Assembly (NCBI GenBank): GCA_023055355.1
Contig: JALJCS010000004.1
Span: forward strand, 29,850,744-29,914,743
Reading direction: 5' to 3'
Length of the DNA stretch: 64,000 bases
Source: Agelaius tricolor
Taxonomy: Eukaryota; Chordata; Aves; Passeriformes; Icteridae
The notes beneath the pieces were generated by a model. It was not told the DNA's origin. It saw only the letters and a list, made by a program, of their open reading frames with translations, and made no database searches. How positions within the stretch are numbered: position 1 is the stretch's first letter; the number at the start of each line of letters is the position of its first letter. Positions 25,617 through 37,768 of this stretch are shown here, piece by piece. The position numbers were made by a program, and so were the translations under genes.

Positions 25617-26464
25617 TGGTTTGAAAGCGAGGTGTCTGCTAAGGAGGCAGGAATGAGAAATGTAAACCTCTTCACTCCAAATTATTATAATTTTGAAATT
25701 AAGGGGTTCTCAGGCAAAGATATGAGAGCAGTAATAACAGTTCTTTCCTAGTATGCACGACAGAGCAAACAGCAGCAGCAGCTGCGGCGCTGACACCGAG
25801 CAGAGCCCAAACCCGGTCCCACCCCTCCCTGGGCCACAGGCACCTCCCCCGCTGGTGCAGTTCCGCTCGCAGCCAGCGGGGGCGCTGCTGGCTCCCGGCG
25901 GGCAGGGCGGGTGCGGTGACTCCCCGCGGCTGCAGGGGGCGCTGTGGCGCGGCTCGGGCAGCGCGCGGTAATGGCGGCTCGGCCCAGACGGGCAGGGATG
26001 GTGGGGAGGCTGTGGTGCACAAACCCTGGGGCAGCCGATCCCTGTGCTCCAGCAGGACTTACGGAAACAGCAAGCTGGGCTGGCAGGAAAAAGCAGAAAT
26101 CCCGGGGTGGTAGCCAAGATGTATCAGAAGCTTAGGAGCTGTGTCTGGAACTGCGGGGCAGGCAGGGGGTGCGGGGCTACAGTGCAGCGAAAGCTCGGAG
26201 TGCTGCTGAAGAAGTGGCAGGGGCAGGACAGGGGCAGCCCGGCTCCCTGCAGGGCAGAGAGGGGCGAGTCAAGATCCCGGGCACCCGAGCAGATGGTGAT
26301 AGGTCTCTCTCTTAGTGAGGTAGGTGATAATAAGGTCCTAGCCCAATGGCTGCTCTCATGAGCAGAGGCTCATCCCATGGCAGAAGCAGCCCTGGGCTGG
26401 GCTCTGGCGGTAGCAGTGAATTCCCTCCTCTAAGCAGCAGCTCCAACTGTCCTCATCCAAAGCC

Positions 26465-26504
<40 letters not shown>

Positions 26505-26747
26505 GAGAGAGAGAAAGCAGCTTCTCCAGCCCCATCTCTAGTCAGCCCAATTCTCACAGTATCTCTACCCCTCAGAGAGAAACTCCCAGATAAGAGAAGT
26601 GCAACCAGATGCCCTCCTCCCCTGAGCTTGGCCACTTCTTTTGGGTTTTTTTTTAAGTACCCAGTCAAAAGTGTTCCTAGCAATTTATGGGAAAAAAATT
26701 CCCTAAGTTAAAAGGAACAAAAGGAAAGGAACATAACCCCCAACAAC
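25617..26747 (-). mobile_element. Solo LTR, family C (avian ERV), GC-rich, 1.1 kb
   Basis: The plus-strand start tggtttgaaagcgaggtgtc, then tctgctaaggaggcagga, 'ttattataattttgaaatta' and 'aggggttctcaggcaaagat' match a common passerine LTR in inverted orientation. The other end reads cataacccccaaca. Flanking repeats ggctatct (25609-25616) and ggctatat (26748-26755) bracket it. They share six exact bases (ggctat), but two extra bases separate that exact repeat from the TG/CA ends on each side. The interior (25780-26300) is GC- and CpG-rich, unlike all surrounding DNA, and holds a GA microsatellite (26465-26514). Open frames of 90-135 codons on both strands come from the low stop density of the GC-rich part. 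Orientation is inferred from family memory and is less certain than identity as an LTR. Confidence 0.75.
26465..26514. repeat. (GA)n microsatellite with one interruption
   Basis: About 25 GA units, broken once by a C at 26492, inside the family C LTR. It explains the RERERE and SLSLSL runs in the overlapping open frames. Confidence 0.97.
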
Positions 26748-26755
26748 GGCTATAT
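26748..26755. repeat. Probable target-site duplication, right copy
   Basis: ggctatat follows the LTR end (…caacaac) and matches 7 of 8 bases of the left copy. The six bases ggctat are identical. Confidence 0.5.
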
Positions 26756-27249
26756 CTATCACTAACAATATTAATGCAATCACAAAATTAATTTCCCAGA
26801 TGAAAACACTTGGTCTAGATGAGGATAAAAGACTTAGCAAAATATGTCCCTTCTAGGGAGAGCAAGGAGGGAAAACCCATCAATCTGTCCCTACAAATTC
26901 CATGTTGAGTTCTCATCCCCCAGTTAGGTACACTCTGGGTGGAACTGTGGTCAAAGTTTTTGTTCTTCATGGTCACATTCTATGGAATATGTATGATGGC
27001 TATTTTGGTAGCAGTTGTACAAAACATTCCTCGATATCAACAGAAATAACAGGATGATGCAGCTTTTACCCCACTTTGTGCTACCCTCTGATGCCATGGC
27101 ACCACAAACCACTTATCTCCATCTGGTTTCAGTGTCCATTGAGATCACCACTGGCCCCATCATGTTTGAGCTTTTATTTTCTTCCCAGCTTCACACTTCC
27201 AACAGTTGGACTGATCTAAAGATCTTTTCCAGCTGAAAAGAAAATTATT
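26756..27249. other. Unrecognised spacer
   Basis: No clear feature. The right part could still belong to the old CR1 copy that follows, whose boundary on this side is blurred by age. Confidence 0.4.
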
Positions 27250-28340
27250 TTAGGACTCAAAGGACCTATCCTGCAGAGTTACTGCCACAGCTGACAGTGG
27301 TGCAGTACTCCACATCTTTTCATTCCATGGGACAGTCAGTATGGTCCTCCCAGATGCGCAGCTCTGCTTCTTTATTTTATGGACTGTGCCCTTATCCTTC
27401 TCTTGTTCAAAACTTGATGAAGGGTATTTCACTTTGTCATCTAGGCCATTGACAAGGATGCTAAACAGAACAGGTTCCAGGATACACCCAGAGAGCTTTC
27501 AACCCCAACAAGGATTCTGATTCATTAACCTCTATATTGATTAAGCCACTTTTTCACCTAGATAGTAGGCCAACCACCTATATTTTGACATGCCATGCTG
27601 CTTACCCAGATTCTACAGGAAACTTGATCAAAACACCTGCAAAAGTCAAGATTCACCTCCTACAAGGTAGAAAACAGCTCCCTCTCATCCACTTACCTGA
27701 CTTAGTCCTGATAAATTCACACTGGCAATTTGCAGAAGCCTTCATTTCATGCATCCAGAAATGGCTTCCAAGACCATTTATTCCATAATTTTCCCAGACA
27801 CAAGAGTGAAACTGTCCAACCTGTAGGTCCCTCGAATGTTTCTCTTGCAGGTTTTGAAGCTGGTGGCTACATTTTCCTTTCTCCAACCATAAAAGGTTTT
27901 GTAAGTTTTTCAAAGATGGCCAAGAGAAGCATGTTCTCTCAGCATTCTCCGATGCATCCTATTTGGTCTACTCTTGTATGAGGCAAGGTTTACTGAAAAT
28001 TCCTTGGCTAGAATTACAGTCTGTCCTCACTTCCAGCTTTTGTATAGACCTTTTTGCAATCTCAGTCATAAGTTCTCTGTTTAGCCACACCAGTCTCTTG
28101 ACATGTCCAGATGTTTCCCTGAAAGTTGAGATAGACCTGTCTTGAAGGTGGAGGATGTTGTCCAATGCAACTGAATTTCTTTGTCCTTCACAGATCTATC
28201 CCAGTTTGAAGAGATATTTTTTCTTTCCCCTGGTGTCCAGGGACCTGCTCTTCAAACTTGATTTCTTCACTCCTGTCAGGACCATGAAATCCATTATTAC
28301 TTGTTTCTCACAGCCATAGTTGCCACTGATCATAATTTTC
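27250..28340 (-). mobile_element. Ancient CR1 LINE, RT region, minus strand
   Basis: Heavily diverged CR1 ORF2 in reverse orientation. Plus-strand landmarks in order: 'ccattgacaaggatgctaaa' and cagaacaggttccaggata (RT region, about 27445-27484; family form 'gatgttgaacaggactgggc'), 'ccataattttcccagacaca' with 'aactgtccaacctgtaggtc' (about 27784-27830), 'tttgaagctggtggctacat' (about 27853), 'agatggccaagagaagcatg' and 'tctcagcattctccgatgca' (about 27914-27956), then 'tcagtcataagttctctgtt' and tagccacaccagtctcttgac (about 28060-28100). This is the well-known reverse order of the CR1 coding region before RT. No frame is open for more than about 90 codons. Both ends are approximate. It is clearly older than the other CR1 copies in the window. 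Confidence 0.8.
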
Positions 28341-28519
28341 AGTACCAGTTCCTTCATTCACGAGTCACACCATTCACGAGCATCACAACAAACCATCCCA
28401 TCTAGAATCTGAGTTAAGAAGTACACATCATAAATAAGTACATCCTTTGAAAATGTTTTGGGCACTGTCCTAAGAATACTATTTTGTCTACCTTAGCTGT
28501 GATCTACTTTGAGCCTTTG

Positions 28520-29946
28520 TGTTGGTTTGACACAGCCTGGCTTTTGGTAGCCAGGGGGGCCACTGGGTAGCTTCTGTCAGAAGCTTCTAGAAGCTTCCAC
28601 CATGTCTGACAGAGCCAATCTCTGATAGCTCTGAAGATGGACGTGATGCTGGCCCAATTAGAGAGGTTGGTAATGCCTCTGTTATAAAATATTTAAGAAA
28701 AAAATCAAAATAACACAAGCTCAGTTTTTCTGAGGGGGAGGCACCATGGTTGCTACTGTGGCTGCCACCATGCCAGCATGGCCTGCAGCAATGTGCCACC
28801 GTAGCCACTGCCATCTCAGCACAGCCTGCAGCGAGCCTTGCCTGACTGGCCAGCCCTAGCCAGCTGCACCGCTTGCAGAAGGACAAGGCTAGTGGCAGCT
28901 TTCCCTTCTCGGCATTTTGCATGAAGAGACATTAAATACACCAGCACCATGGCAGCCATCACCACCCATGTGATGGCAGTGGGGTCACCTGGCTGGCAGC
29001 AGAAGCATGATGAGCAATTCCCCAACAGCACCTAGACAAGATCAACCTTTCAGCACTGCAGGATCTTGCAAAAAGCTGCATTATTGGACCTTGTTGACAA
29101 TGGTACCTACAAGCAGCAGTTTTTTCTTTTAGTCAGAGAAGAGGAGGAAGTGAGAACATGTGAGGGAAAACAACATGGCAGCACTAAGGTCAGGGGAAAA
29201 GAAAGAGGGGGAGGAAGTGCTTCAAGTGTTGTGGCCAAGATTCCTCTGCAGGCTGTGATGATGACTATGGTAAAACAAACTGTCCCCCTGTAATGCATGA
29301 AGTCCATGGAGGATGCAGAGATCCACTCATAAGTCTGTGGGAAAAGTGCTCACACTGGAGTGGTGGATGCCAGAGAAAGTTGTGAACAAGTGGAAGACCT
29401 GAATAAAGAGAGAGGGCCCCTGCTTCCAGAGATAGAGAGAGAGAGGGCCCTTACTTCCAAAGATGGGGAGAGAGAGAGGGCCCTGGCTTCCAAACTAGAG
29501 CAAGGACCCTATCTTTAAAAGACTACATCCCATGGGTGAGTGACCTATACCACAACAGTTTTGGGAAGACTTTGCCAGTGGGACAGACCTCACAGCATAG
29601 CAGAAAAAATACTCCTCTCCCTGAACAAACAGAAAAATTCTCAAGTGAAAAACTGACCAAACTCCCCATGCCCTGTCTCCCTATGCTGTCAGTGGGAAAG
29701 AGGGAGGAGCTGGGGGCAAAAAAGTGTTTTAAAGTCTTATTTTACATTTCATTATCGTCCTCTGAATCTGTTAAAAATAAACTTACTTTATATATTTAAA
29801 TTTGAACCTATTTTGTTCTTTTTTTTTTTCTCCCAGTCCTTAACTCCTTTGTTAATTTTTTTCCCTCTCCTCTACCAGCTCTAGCAAGAGAGAGTAAGCA
29901 AACTACTTTCATGAATGCCTGGCATTTTGGCCAGTGTCAAACCACA
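28520..29946 (+). mobile_element. Solo LTR, family A copy 2, long variant 1.43 kb
   Basis: Plus-strand LTR: tgttggtttgacacagcctg, ttttggtagccaggggggcc, then 'agaagcttccaccatgtctg' (28589-28608) and an end 'ggccagtgtcaaaccaca' (29929-29946). Compared with copies at 2.1 kb and 50.5 kb it carries about 400 extra bases (roughly 28705-29115) rich in gccaccatg- and ctgcagc-like words between the 'tatttaagaa' box and the segment 'ggaagtgagaacatgtgagg'. It also has a local 30-33-bp triplication at 29408-29495. There is no internal retroviral sequence and no evident target-site duplication. Reading frames up to 111 codons on the minus strand and 87 on the plus strand have no recognisable domain. Confidence 0.82.
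29408..29495. repeat. Threefold 30-33-bp tandem repeat in LTR copy 2
   Basis: Units containing gagagagggccc followed by cttccaaagat-like sequence occur three times (about 29408, 29434, 29467), with small length differences. They lie where other copies of the family have their internal array. Confidence 0.85.
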
Positions 29947-31660
29947 AGAAACTTTCATCAGTTTCTCATAGAAAAAGACAAATAGCTTACTCTTAAGCTT
30001 TCTTTTAGCATATTCTCAGGTGTCCCAAACTTCTCATTCATATCTCATTGCATTTAATTGCAAGCTATCTCTTACCCATTTACTTTTTGTGCAGTAAACC
30101 ACATATTTACCTAGCCTCTTTCTTTGACTCATACATTACCCTTGGGTCATTGCAGTATTCCTCAGACTATCATTTCTACCTTGTTTTTTTTTTTTGAGAA
30201 ACCTCATGACAATTTTCCACACATTTTCTGGGATACATTTAAGATGCCATTCCTAATCTTGTCCTAATTGTTCTCCTGGACCAGACTTCCTTGGGCATGC
30301 TTTTGTTGCTTCAGAAATTCCATATCTTCTTACAGCATTGATATTCTAAAGTCTCCTTTTATTTGTAGACTTGCTGTCTCTCACAAAATCTGGGCTTCTC
30401 TCACGCTCAGAAATACTTCATACTATTTTTTTTTTGTTAACCTTAACAACCAACCACCTTGTATTCTCCGGTGTAATCTTTTCAGACTTTCTTACTCTCA
30501 TACCTTAATTTCCAAATTCAATTAACTTAAACTCTAACTGATCCCTAAGTCCAAATTTCCATAAGATTCTAAACACATTTAAATGATTTGTTCTTTTCTG
30601 TGAGAAATCTAAAAATTATTTATCTAGATTTCTTGTGGTTTTGCTTCAACTAGGCATTTATTCAGTCCAAGAGATTGGGCCACTTTATTACGAAAATGTC
30701 CAACACCAAATTTGTCAATTTTTTCGTCATCTCTTTTTCTGTGACTATCTTATTTTACAGTCACAGTTTCTAGTTTATTAAGCCTCAAAGTGAGTTTAGT
30801 GATAGTGCTAAATTTTCGCTAAACTGAATAATCTGAACTCATTTTTGGTCTTGTCTGTAATTTGTTGAACTTTCTTTTTTGTAAGTTCTGGTTTACATAT
30901 GTGAATGTAAATTCTTGGTTTAGGCTGAACTTCTTAACTCCCTAGATGATTCTATTCCTCAGTTTACCTTTGAAAAAGTCAGTAATCATGGTTCTAAATA
31001 TACCTTGGGACTGCCTACCAGTATGGTCTTAATGTATTGCTACAGCATCAGTATATCTAAGTCATAGTCCTTACCACATCCCTGGAATAGAAATAGCATT
31101 TCTAATGTGGAAACAGGAGAATTGAACCAGTGTTCCAACACCTAGAGTCGACTTCTTAGAAGTTGATTTTTAGTGTGAAAAACCTCTAAATACTAAAGGT
31201 AAATCATAAGTCTTGGTTTCAGTGAACCTCAGTAATAGCATCTTAGACATTATTCATCTTTTTCTGACAAGCAGTTTCTTTCTGTAATCTGTTTTCTTAC
31301 ATCATTTTGCTGTCAGTTCACACCTTCCACTTTATTAAACCCTAATTCCAACCATAGGCTTCCACTAGCTTCAGTGGTATTCTCCAACATCACTATCAAT
31401 TTTCATTGCTAGGAAAGCCAACAGATAGTTTTCTAAATTTAATTAAGATCTATTTTAAGATAACTTTGGAATCAGCTTTCAAACAATTCTCATTATTATT
31501 ATTGTTATGCAGTTTACTAATATCTATTTTCCTGCTACCTAATGGAAAATCCATGTCTGTCCCTAGGTAGGTTAAATTTGCTGTCTTAGAGTAACTTCAT
31601 GTCTCATATCAAAGGGCACTTTTACGTCCTAACAGATAGGATGGTTGCTCAGTCCCTAAA
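29947..31660. other. Unrecognised C/T-rich non-coding sequence
   Basis: No gene or transposon identified. The plus strand is pyrimidine-rich and contains words like aactctaactgatccctaag and 'taaaccctaattccaaccat' that recall 22.4-24.7 kb. Open frames do not exceed 85 codons. Confidence 0.45.
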
Positions 31661-32300
31661 ATGAACTTGAGTCAGCAGTGCCCTGGCAGCCATGAGAGCC
31701 AAGCGTGGCCTGGGGGCATCAGGGACAGCATGGCCAGCCAGGCAAGGGAGGGGATTGTCCTGCTGTGCTCTGAGCCGGGGCAGCCTCACCTCCAGTGCTG
31801 AGGGCAGTTCTGGGTGCCACAATAAAAGAGATATAAAGCTACTGGAGGGTGTCCAAAGGAGGGAAAAAAAGATGATGAAGGGCTTTGAGGGGAAGCTGTA
31901 TGAACAGTGGCTGTGGTCTCTTGGTCTGTGCAGCCTGGAGAAGAGGAGAGTGAGAGGAGACCTCATTGCAGTTACAACTTGTGAGGGGAAGAGGAGGGGC
32001 AGGCACTGATTTCTTCTCTGTGGTGACAGAGAGAGAATTCAAGGGAATGGCCTGAAGCTGGGTCAGGGGAGGTTTAGGTTGAACATCAGGCTTTTTACCC
32101 AGAGGGTGTTTGGGCACGAGAATGGGCTCCCCAGGGCAGTGGCCACGGCACCACCCTGACAGAGTTCAAGAAGCATTTGGACAGTGCTCTGGGGCAGTTG
32201 GTATGACTCTTTGGGCTGTCCTGTGCAGGGCCAGGTGCTGGACTTGATGGTCCAGGTGAGTACCTTCCAACTCAGCATGAATCCATGACTGCATGAATCC
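31661..32300 (+). mobile_element. CR1 LINE, 5'-truncated, ORF2 C-terminus to 3' end
   Basis: Plus-strand CR1: tgaacttgagtcagcagtgc (31661), ggagggtgtccaaaggag, 'ctggagaagaggagagtgag' with aggagacctcattgcagtt (the family's LEKRR..GDLIA block), gaatggcctgaagctgggtc, 'aggtttaggttgaacatcag', and the tail 'cttgatggtccaggtgagta' with 'ccttccaactcagcatgaat'. The 105-codon plus-strand frame at 31692-32009 is the ORF2 C-terminus out of its original frame in part. Less decayed than most other copies, except for small deletions. Confidence 0.92.
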
Positions 32301-35300
32301 TAGAGCACAGATTAAAATAGTATAATAAAATCCTAGGACATTCCTAATTTTTTCACTGAAAACCTGGTTGCCACCGCCTGAAGATAACATTATTTATTTA
32401 TTTGCTTGCTTAATTATTTACTTTAATCTACCATCTCTGTACTTAATCAAATCTAGGAATCACTGCAAATTCAGGAGAGAAAATCTCCCCAGACAGACAG
32501 AAAGACGAAACTACCTGATCAGCACTTTTAGGACTAAACTCTCACGTAAGCTTTCTAGTTCATAAACTCTTACAGCTGCAAGACCTAAATGCTCTTAAAC
32601 TATCCATAGTCCCATGATAGCAGCCAATAATGAGTGCATAAAAAGGCTAAAACAATCATTTGATCAAACTGTTGTCTTGAATTTCAGCACTAAATGTAGT
32701 GCAGAAACCACTGCAGCTCAAGCTCTAAACTAATGCAGGTGGCTTATTAAAAGAACAGAATAATAAGTCAGTCTGTTACTAGGAATTCTGTACATTTTGT
32801 TCCTACACCAGTAACAAATCTACAGCTTTTTGTGAATGGTTTAGGATTGCCTAGAGATGACAGAAGTAAAAACACTGAAACAGACACATAGGGTTTAAAA
32901 TAGAAATAATAGGTTTCTGGCAATAAAATTCATACTTTACGATTCTGCAACCCTTTACAGCTTATTCTTTTCTCAGATGAGCTGTGGTAGAGCTAAACCC
33001 AACCTTCATTAACACAGAGATCACCATATCTGGCTTCAGTGTCCTTGAAAGTGAGTTAGAAGTAAACATGAAGTTAGAAGTATGGCATCTCAGCCTTAGA
33101 AACACAGTTTGCACTTATATTTTATTTCTTTTTGAGTCTTTTAGTACAAAGGTGAGAAATAATTTCCTAGTAGATTTAGGTTTATGATTCCATATCTTTA
33201 TCCTGAGCTACGCTATCTTGCTCTCTTCAGTTTCTCATTCTATGGATTAAAACTATTCTGATGAGTGACTGATAAAGGTGATCTAAGAGTCAGAATTAAG
33301 GCTCAAAAGAAAATATTCAACATATTTCATCAATTAATTCTAAAATTTAGGAATATAAGACCATCATAAGTAGTTACTTTAAACAGTTTTCAAACTAATT
33401 ACTTTCCATAATTTAGCATATGAGCATTCGAAAAAAGACAAATGGTTTTCAAATCAATTGTTTATTACAATCTGCTCTTCCATTTCCCTTTGACCTTCAG
33501 TTTGCAAGAATCAGTATTCCTGTACCACTGTAAGGTCACTGTGAGATTACTTCAATTACCTGTTTGCATTCAAAAGGCATAATTATATGCCTTATAAGCA
33601 TACTCATTATATACGTATAAACATAAGTATGCAAAAGGCATACTCTTATATGACTGCAAAGAGTATGAAGTCATCACATGAATAATTGCATTTAATTTTC
33701 ATATCTATCCATGCTGCTAAACAATAATCTGAAAAACAAATTTTAAATTTCAAGAGACAAAATTATTACACAGCATACAGCTGATAGAAGTGCTCTGAGA
33801 TCCCAGTGAGAAAAAGGTAGTTAATATAGAATATAGTAGGCAGGCGGCATTTGAGATAGGATAGGAATGGTTAGTCTTGTCCCATAAAACATCCCAAGGT
33901 TTAAGTTACTTTAAGTTTTACTTTGTAGATGGCCAAATTTTCTATTTCTATATGATCTGTTGTGACATGGGGGTTGTTGATTTTTTTTGTTTATACTTAT
34001 CTGCCTTTCTACAAATTTTTTGTATTTGCAAGTCCTCAAACAAACACAGATGGTACTCTGAACCACCTGAATAGAGAGAGAAGAAATTTAACTCCATGGG
34101 TTGGTGCAAGAAGAAACGGCACATGGGAATAAGAAGGTTTCTGAACCACAAAAAATATTCACATTGGAAAGTCAAATATTTCATCATGTTGTATTCTATG
34201 TAAAAGGTGGATCTGAATACACAGTAACACTATACTCGAACTTCTGTTCAGTGGGAAAAGGAAAATGGATGGGCATAGTTTTCTGGCTGTTAGCCATATT
34301 GCATTGAAATTCTGAGAAGTTCTATGTTCAGCCAAGAAATAACATGCAATGAATTCAAAGTATTCTATTTTATGAAGAAAAGGCTAGAATGTGTTCTTAC
34401 CGTGAGCAGAAATTTTCTTTAATTTCTTTTTTTCTCACTCTGAGCATGGAAAGATCTTGTATCTTCATCAAGCAAAAAATATGGAAACTTCCTTCAAAGA
34501 CTGTTATTGCAAACTTGGAACAAATCCAGGTGTGGTTAGTTTTCTGTACTGCACTTTAAAGTATGAAATTCTTAAATGAAGTTGGGGTGTCTGAAGCCTA
34601 TGCCAAGCTAACCTATTGGCTTTCTTGCATGCAGAATCTTTGTCAAGGAAAGAGGTATTGATATGAAACAGGAAAGAAATCTCTCAAAGTTATTTGCCAC
34701 TTTCCTATTATGTATCTGAACTTCCATAAAATTGTTAAAAATAAACCTTTATTTTTTCTTTACTGTGCTGCTTGGCCAACTCCTGTGATGACATACAGAA
34801 TTCTTCCTTTCTGCTTCTGCCAGTCAGAGAAGCTCCTCTTGCCTGTATCTTAGTGATTTGCTGCCATGACCAAGAAAAGCAGCTTCCAGTCTCAGTGAAC
34901 TTTCAGAGAGAAGCTTAGGGCCTTTTCCTAACAAACAGCTCCTTACAGAGGATTTGAAGTTGAGTTATCATCAATTTGAATTATTTTTAATGTGTTTTGA
35001 GCTATTCTGGTTTCAAAAGTTTTTCCTGCTTTCCCTTTGGCTCAGTCAGCTCCCTTTAAAATTCATTACAGAGAACAAAAGAGTGAAACTAAGCATAACT
35101 ATGCTAAATCATCCCACCACTAGAACATTCAGAGATGAATTGGTCTCAATTAGTGCCTTGCACATTTCTGTACTGCCCAAGTGCTCTTGTCCTTTCTTTT
35201 CTTTCTAAGGAGAAGTGGAAAAAAACGCATCAGAGAGTACTATCACTAGCAATAATTGTTACTACTAATGCAAGCCGTTTTCATTAAGTATTCAGCTTTG

Positions 35301-35852
35301 GCAGAACATGGCTCTACTAATCTCATATTCCAAAATAATAGAACTCAGAAGTAATTAAAAACGCATATTTATTTTTAGTCCCATCATTCCCATTAATCAC
35401 AGCAGTTAAAGTAAAAAAAAAATCTCAACCAGGAAGAGGAAAGGACCATATCAGAGAATATTTGAAATACTCAGATACTTTGAAATAGCTTCAAGAAGAT
35501 AAGTATAACCTTAGAATACTAAAAATGGTCTATTAAACTGATAGAATCACTAGAGAGTCACTCTGAGATCTCCAAGGGAATGAATTAGAATGGAAGAAAA
35601 ACGCAAATATGCTGTCTTTCTTTAAAAGGAGACAGAACTTAGATAATTAGCTTAATTGGAGTACCTGTATACATTTGAGAGTAAATTAGCTATTAGTAGG
35701 CAAATGAAACTACCAACACTATGAGTTACAGCAGAAGCAGGTTTAATTACCAAAAAAAAAAAAAAAAGAAGAAGCATGTGAAGGTAGTTTTCTTACACAA
35801 CAAAAGAGAAAGTTGGTAGTGTTTGCCTGGAGAAAAAAAGGCACAGAAGGAT
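32301..35852. other. Unique non-coding sequence, 3.6 kb
   Basis: No gene or transposon recognised. A poly-A tract (about 35752-35767) precedes the CR1 fragment that follows. Open frames reach only 84 codons. Confidence 0.5.
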
Positions 35853-36144
35853 CTTAGACATGTATATAAGACCCTCATGAGGGTGGTGACAGACTCTTCT
35901 CTGTGATGCCCTCTGGCATGACAAGAGGCAACAGGGACAAGTTGAAATATAGCTGAAACATACAAAATTCTGCTTAAGCAGGAGAAGACACATTTTTACT
36001 GTGCAAGCAGTTAAACACTAGCACAAGATGCAGAGAAAAGTTGTGAAGCTTCTGTCCCTGGACACGACCAATCTCATCTGGACATGATCCTGCACAACCC
36101 GCTGGCCTTGCTCTGAGCAAGGGTGGGACTGACTTATCTCCACA
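35853..36144 (+). mobile_element. CR1 LINE 3' fragment, decayed
   Basis: Plus-strand CR1 without its last bases. Landmarks: 'gagggtggtgacagactctt' (35878), 'gaaaagttgtgaagcttctg' then tccctggacacg (about 36033-36065), 'tcatctggacatgatcctgc' (36075-36094) and 'gagcaagggtgggactgact'. These follow the family order of 'gaggttgtggagtctcc', 'ctggacatggtcctg' and 'gggttggac'. Confidence 0.8.
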
Positions 36145-37705
36145 GGCACTGGCCCATTTCTGCCATGCTGTGGTCGTGTGTCCTGATAGGATAAGAAGTT
36201 TTTTGAATTTTAGTAAGATTTCTGAGTCTTATTTCACTTTCATAAAGCAAATTAAAGAACAAGAACATAATAAAAATTATAAAAAATCTTCCAACATGAG
36301 CACAGATTCAGTATTTCCAGACCTAAGGTTTCACTGAATCAATGGACAGATTTATTTCATGGGATTCTGTGGAGGCTTGGTTCAGGTTCATACCTGCTTC
36401 TAATATCACCAATTAAATGAATATGAGACAAGCAGATGCTTTTATTACGTATTAAAACATACTGATAGAGAAGGTAAACATATTTGCATGTTATATATTC
36501 TATATAAAAATAATTGCATTCTATATTTGAAAGGAAAATAAGCATGGCTGAAAGATTAAAATTTGTCTCCAACATCTCAAAAGCTGTTGACAACTTAGAG
36601 AAACAACATAAACTGAAGATTTATTTCATTATATTTAGTCCCTTAGAGAAGAGCAAACTGGTTGGTAAGCAATTCTTCAAAAGAGAAATTAATAAAATAT
36701 ATATGACTGTAAGATGAACTCTAGTTAAGCACAGACCTGCTCTCAGGTAATGTAAATATTAAGTGGGAATGTATAAATAGGAGGACAGAATGTAAGATAA
36801 ATTAATTAACGCTACCACTCTGCTCCAAATTGGTAGCACTTAACCTAAAGCATTACAGTCATTGATTTTGAAGGAAAAAAAAACTTTCCCCCTTTAATTT
36901 CCATGACACCTTGATTAACAGGATCATCATGATTATTTGCTTTTCTTTGTAATGCAAATACAAAAAGTATGAACTCACCAGCAAAGAATTAGTATTCAAG
37001 CAATTCCTTCCCAGAATCTACAGTAATGAAAATGTAAGCCTTCTAATATTGTCTTTAATGTCCACATTTTGAGCCTCCACAAGAGTAATGGATTCTGTTT
37101 CATAAGACATATGTCATTGCTCTTAGAATGATGCTACATGGATAGGACTTCAGGGACTTTAGGTTCAATAATAATTTATTGCTAATATGTTTTGCATGAA
37201 AACATGATACCTTTCATGGGAAGAAAAGAAAAAAACTGCTTTCTAGAATGTAGAAATAAATAGACATTCAAATTGAAAAGAAAATATAAATATATTTTTA
37301 AAGGACTATATAATTCACTGAAAAGAGGGGTTTTTTGCACCACGGATAGCATTGTTCAACTGCTAAAAATAGTAGAAAAATTGAATCTTTTTGCACATTT
37401 TGGCTCAGTTGTCCCAATCTAAGCTAAGAAATCATCAGCTTCTGATCACATATTGAAACACTGAAAATTTCTGATAGTTTAAAATTTACTACCTCTCTTT
37501 TCCAAAAACAGTTACAGGGAATAATAAGCCAGAAAACTCTAATTGGAGCTTGTCCAATTGATGGGTATTTCCCATGCAGATATTTATCTAGACTAATTTA
37601 AAATTAGGCAAACCCTTTCCTTGAACAAATTATGCTTGCTTTGTTCTTTATGATTCACCCTGAAATCCAATACTCAAAGACAGAAATTAAAGGTTTTAAA
37701 TGTGA

Positions 37706-37768
37706 CATCCAAAAAACCCAACCAACCAAACAGACAACTAACACCCCCCCCAAAATGAAACAAAACAC
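37706..37768. repeat. A/C-rich low-complexity tract
   Basis: Only A and C apart from a few bases (ccaaccaaccaaac-like, with a run of C near 37746). Same strand asymmetry as the tract at 3999. Confidence 0.85.

Noticed and set aside
25710..26117. 135-codon minus-strand frame and its shadows
   Set aside because: The stretch is GC-rich LTR sequence, where stops are rare; several frames on both strands are open at once.
20202..29946. A single provirus between the LTRs at 20.2 kb and 28.5 kb
   Set aside because: The two LTRs belong to different families, and the DNA between them shows no gag, pol or env features.
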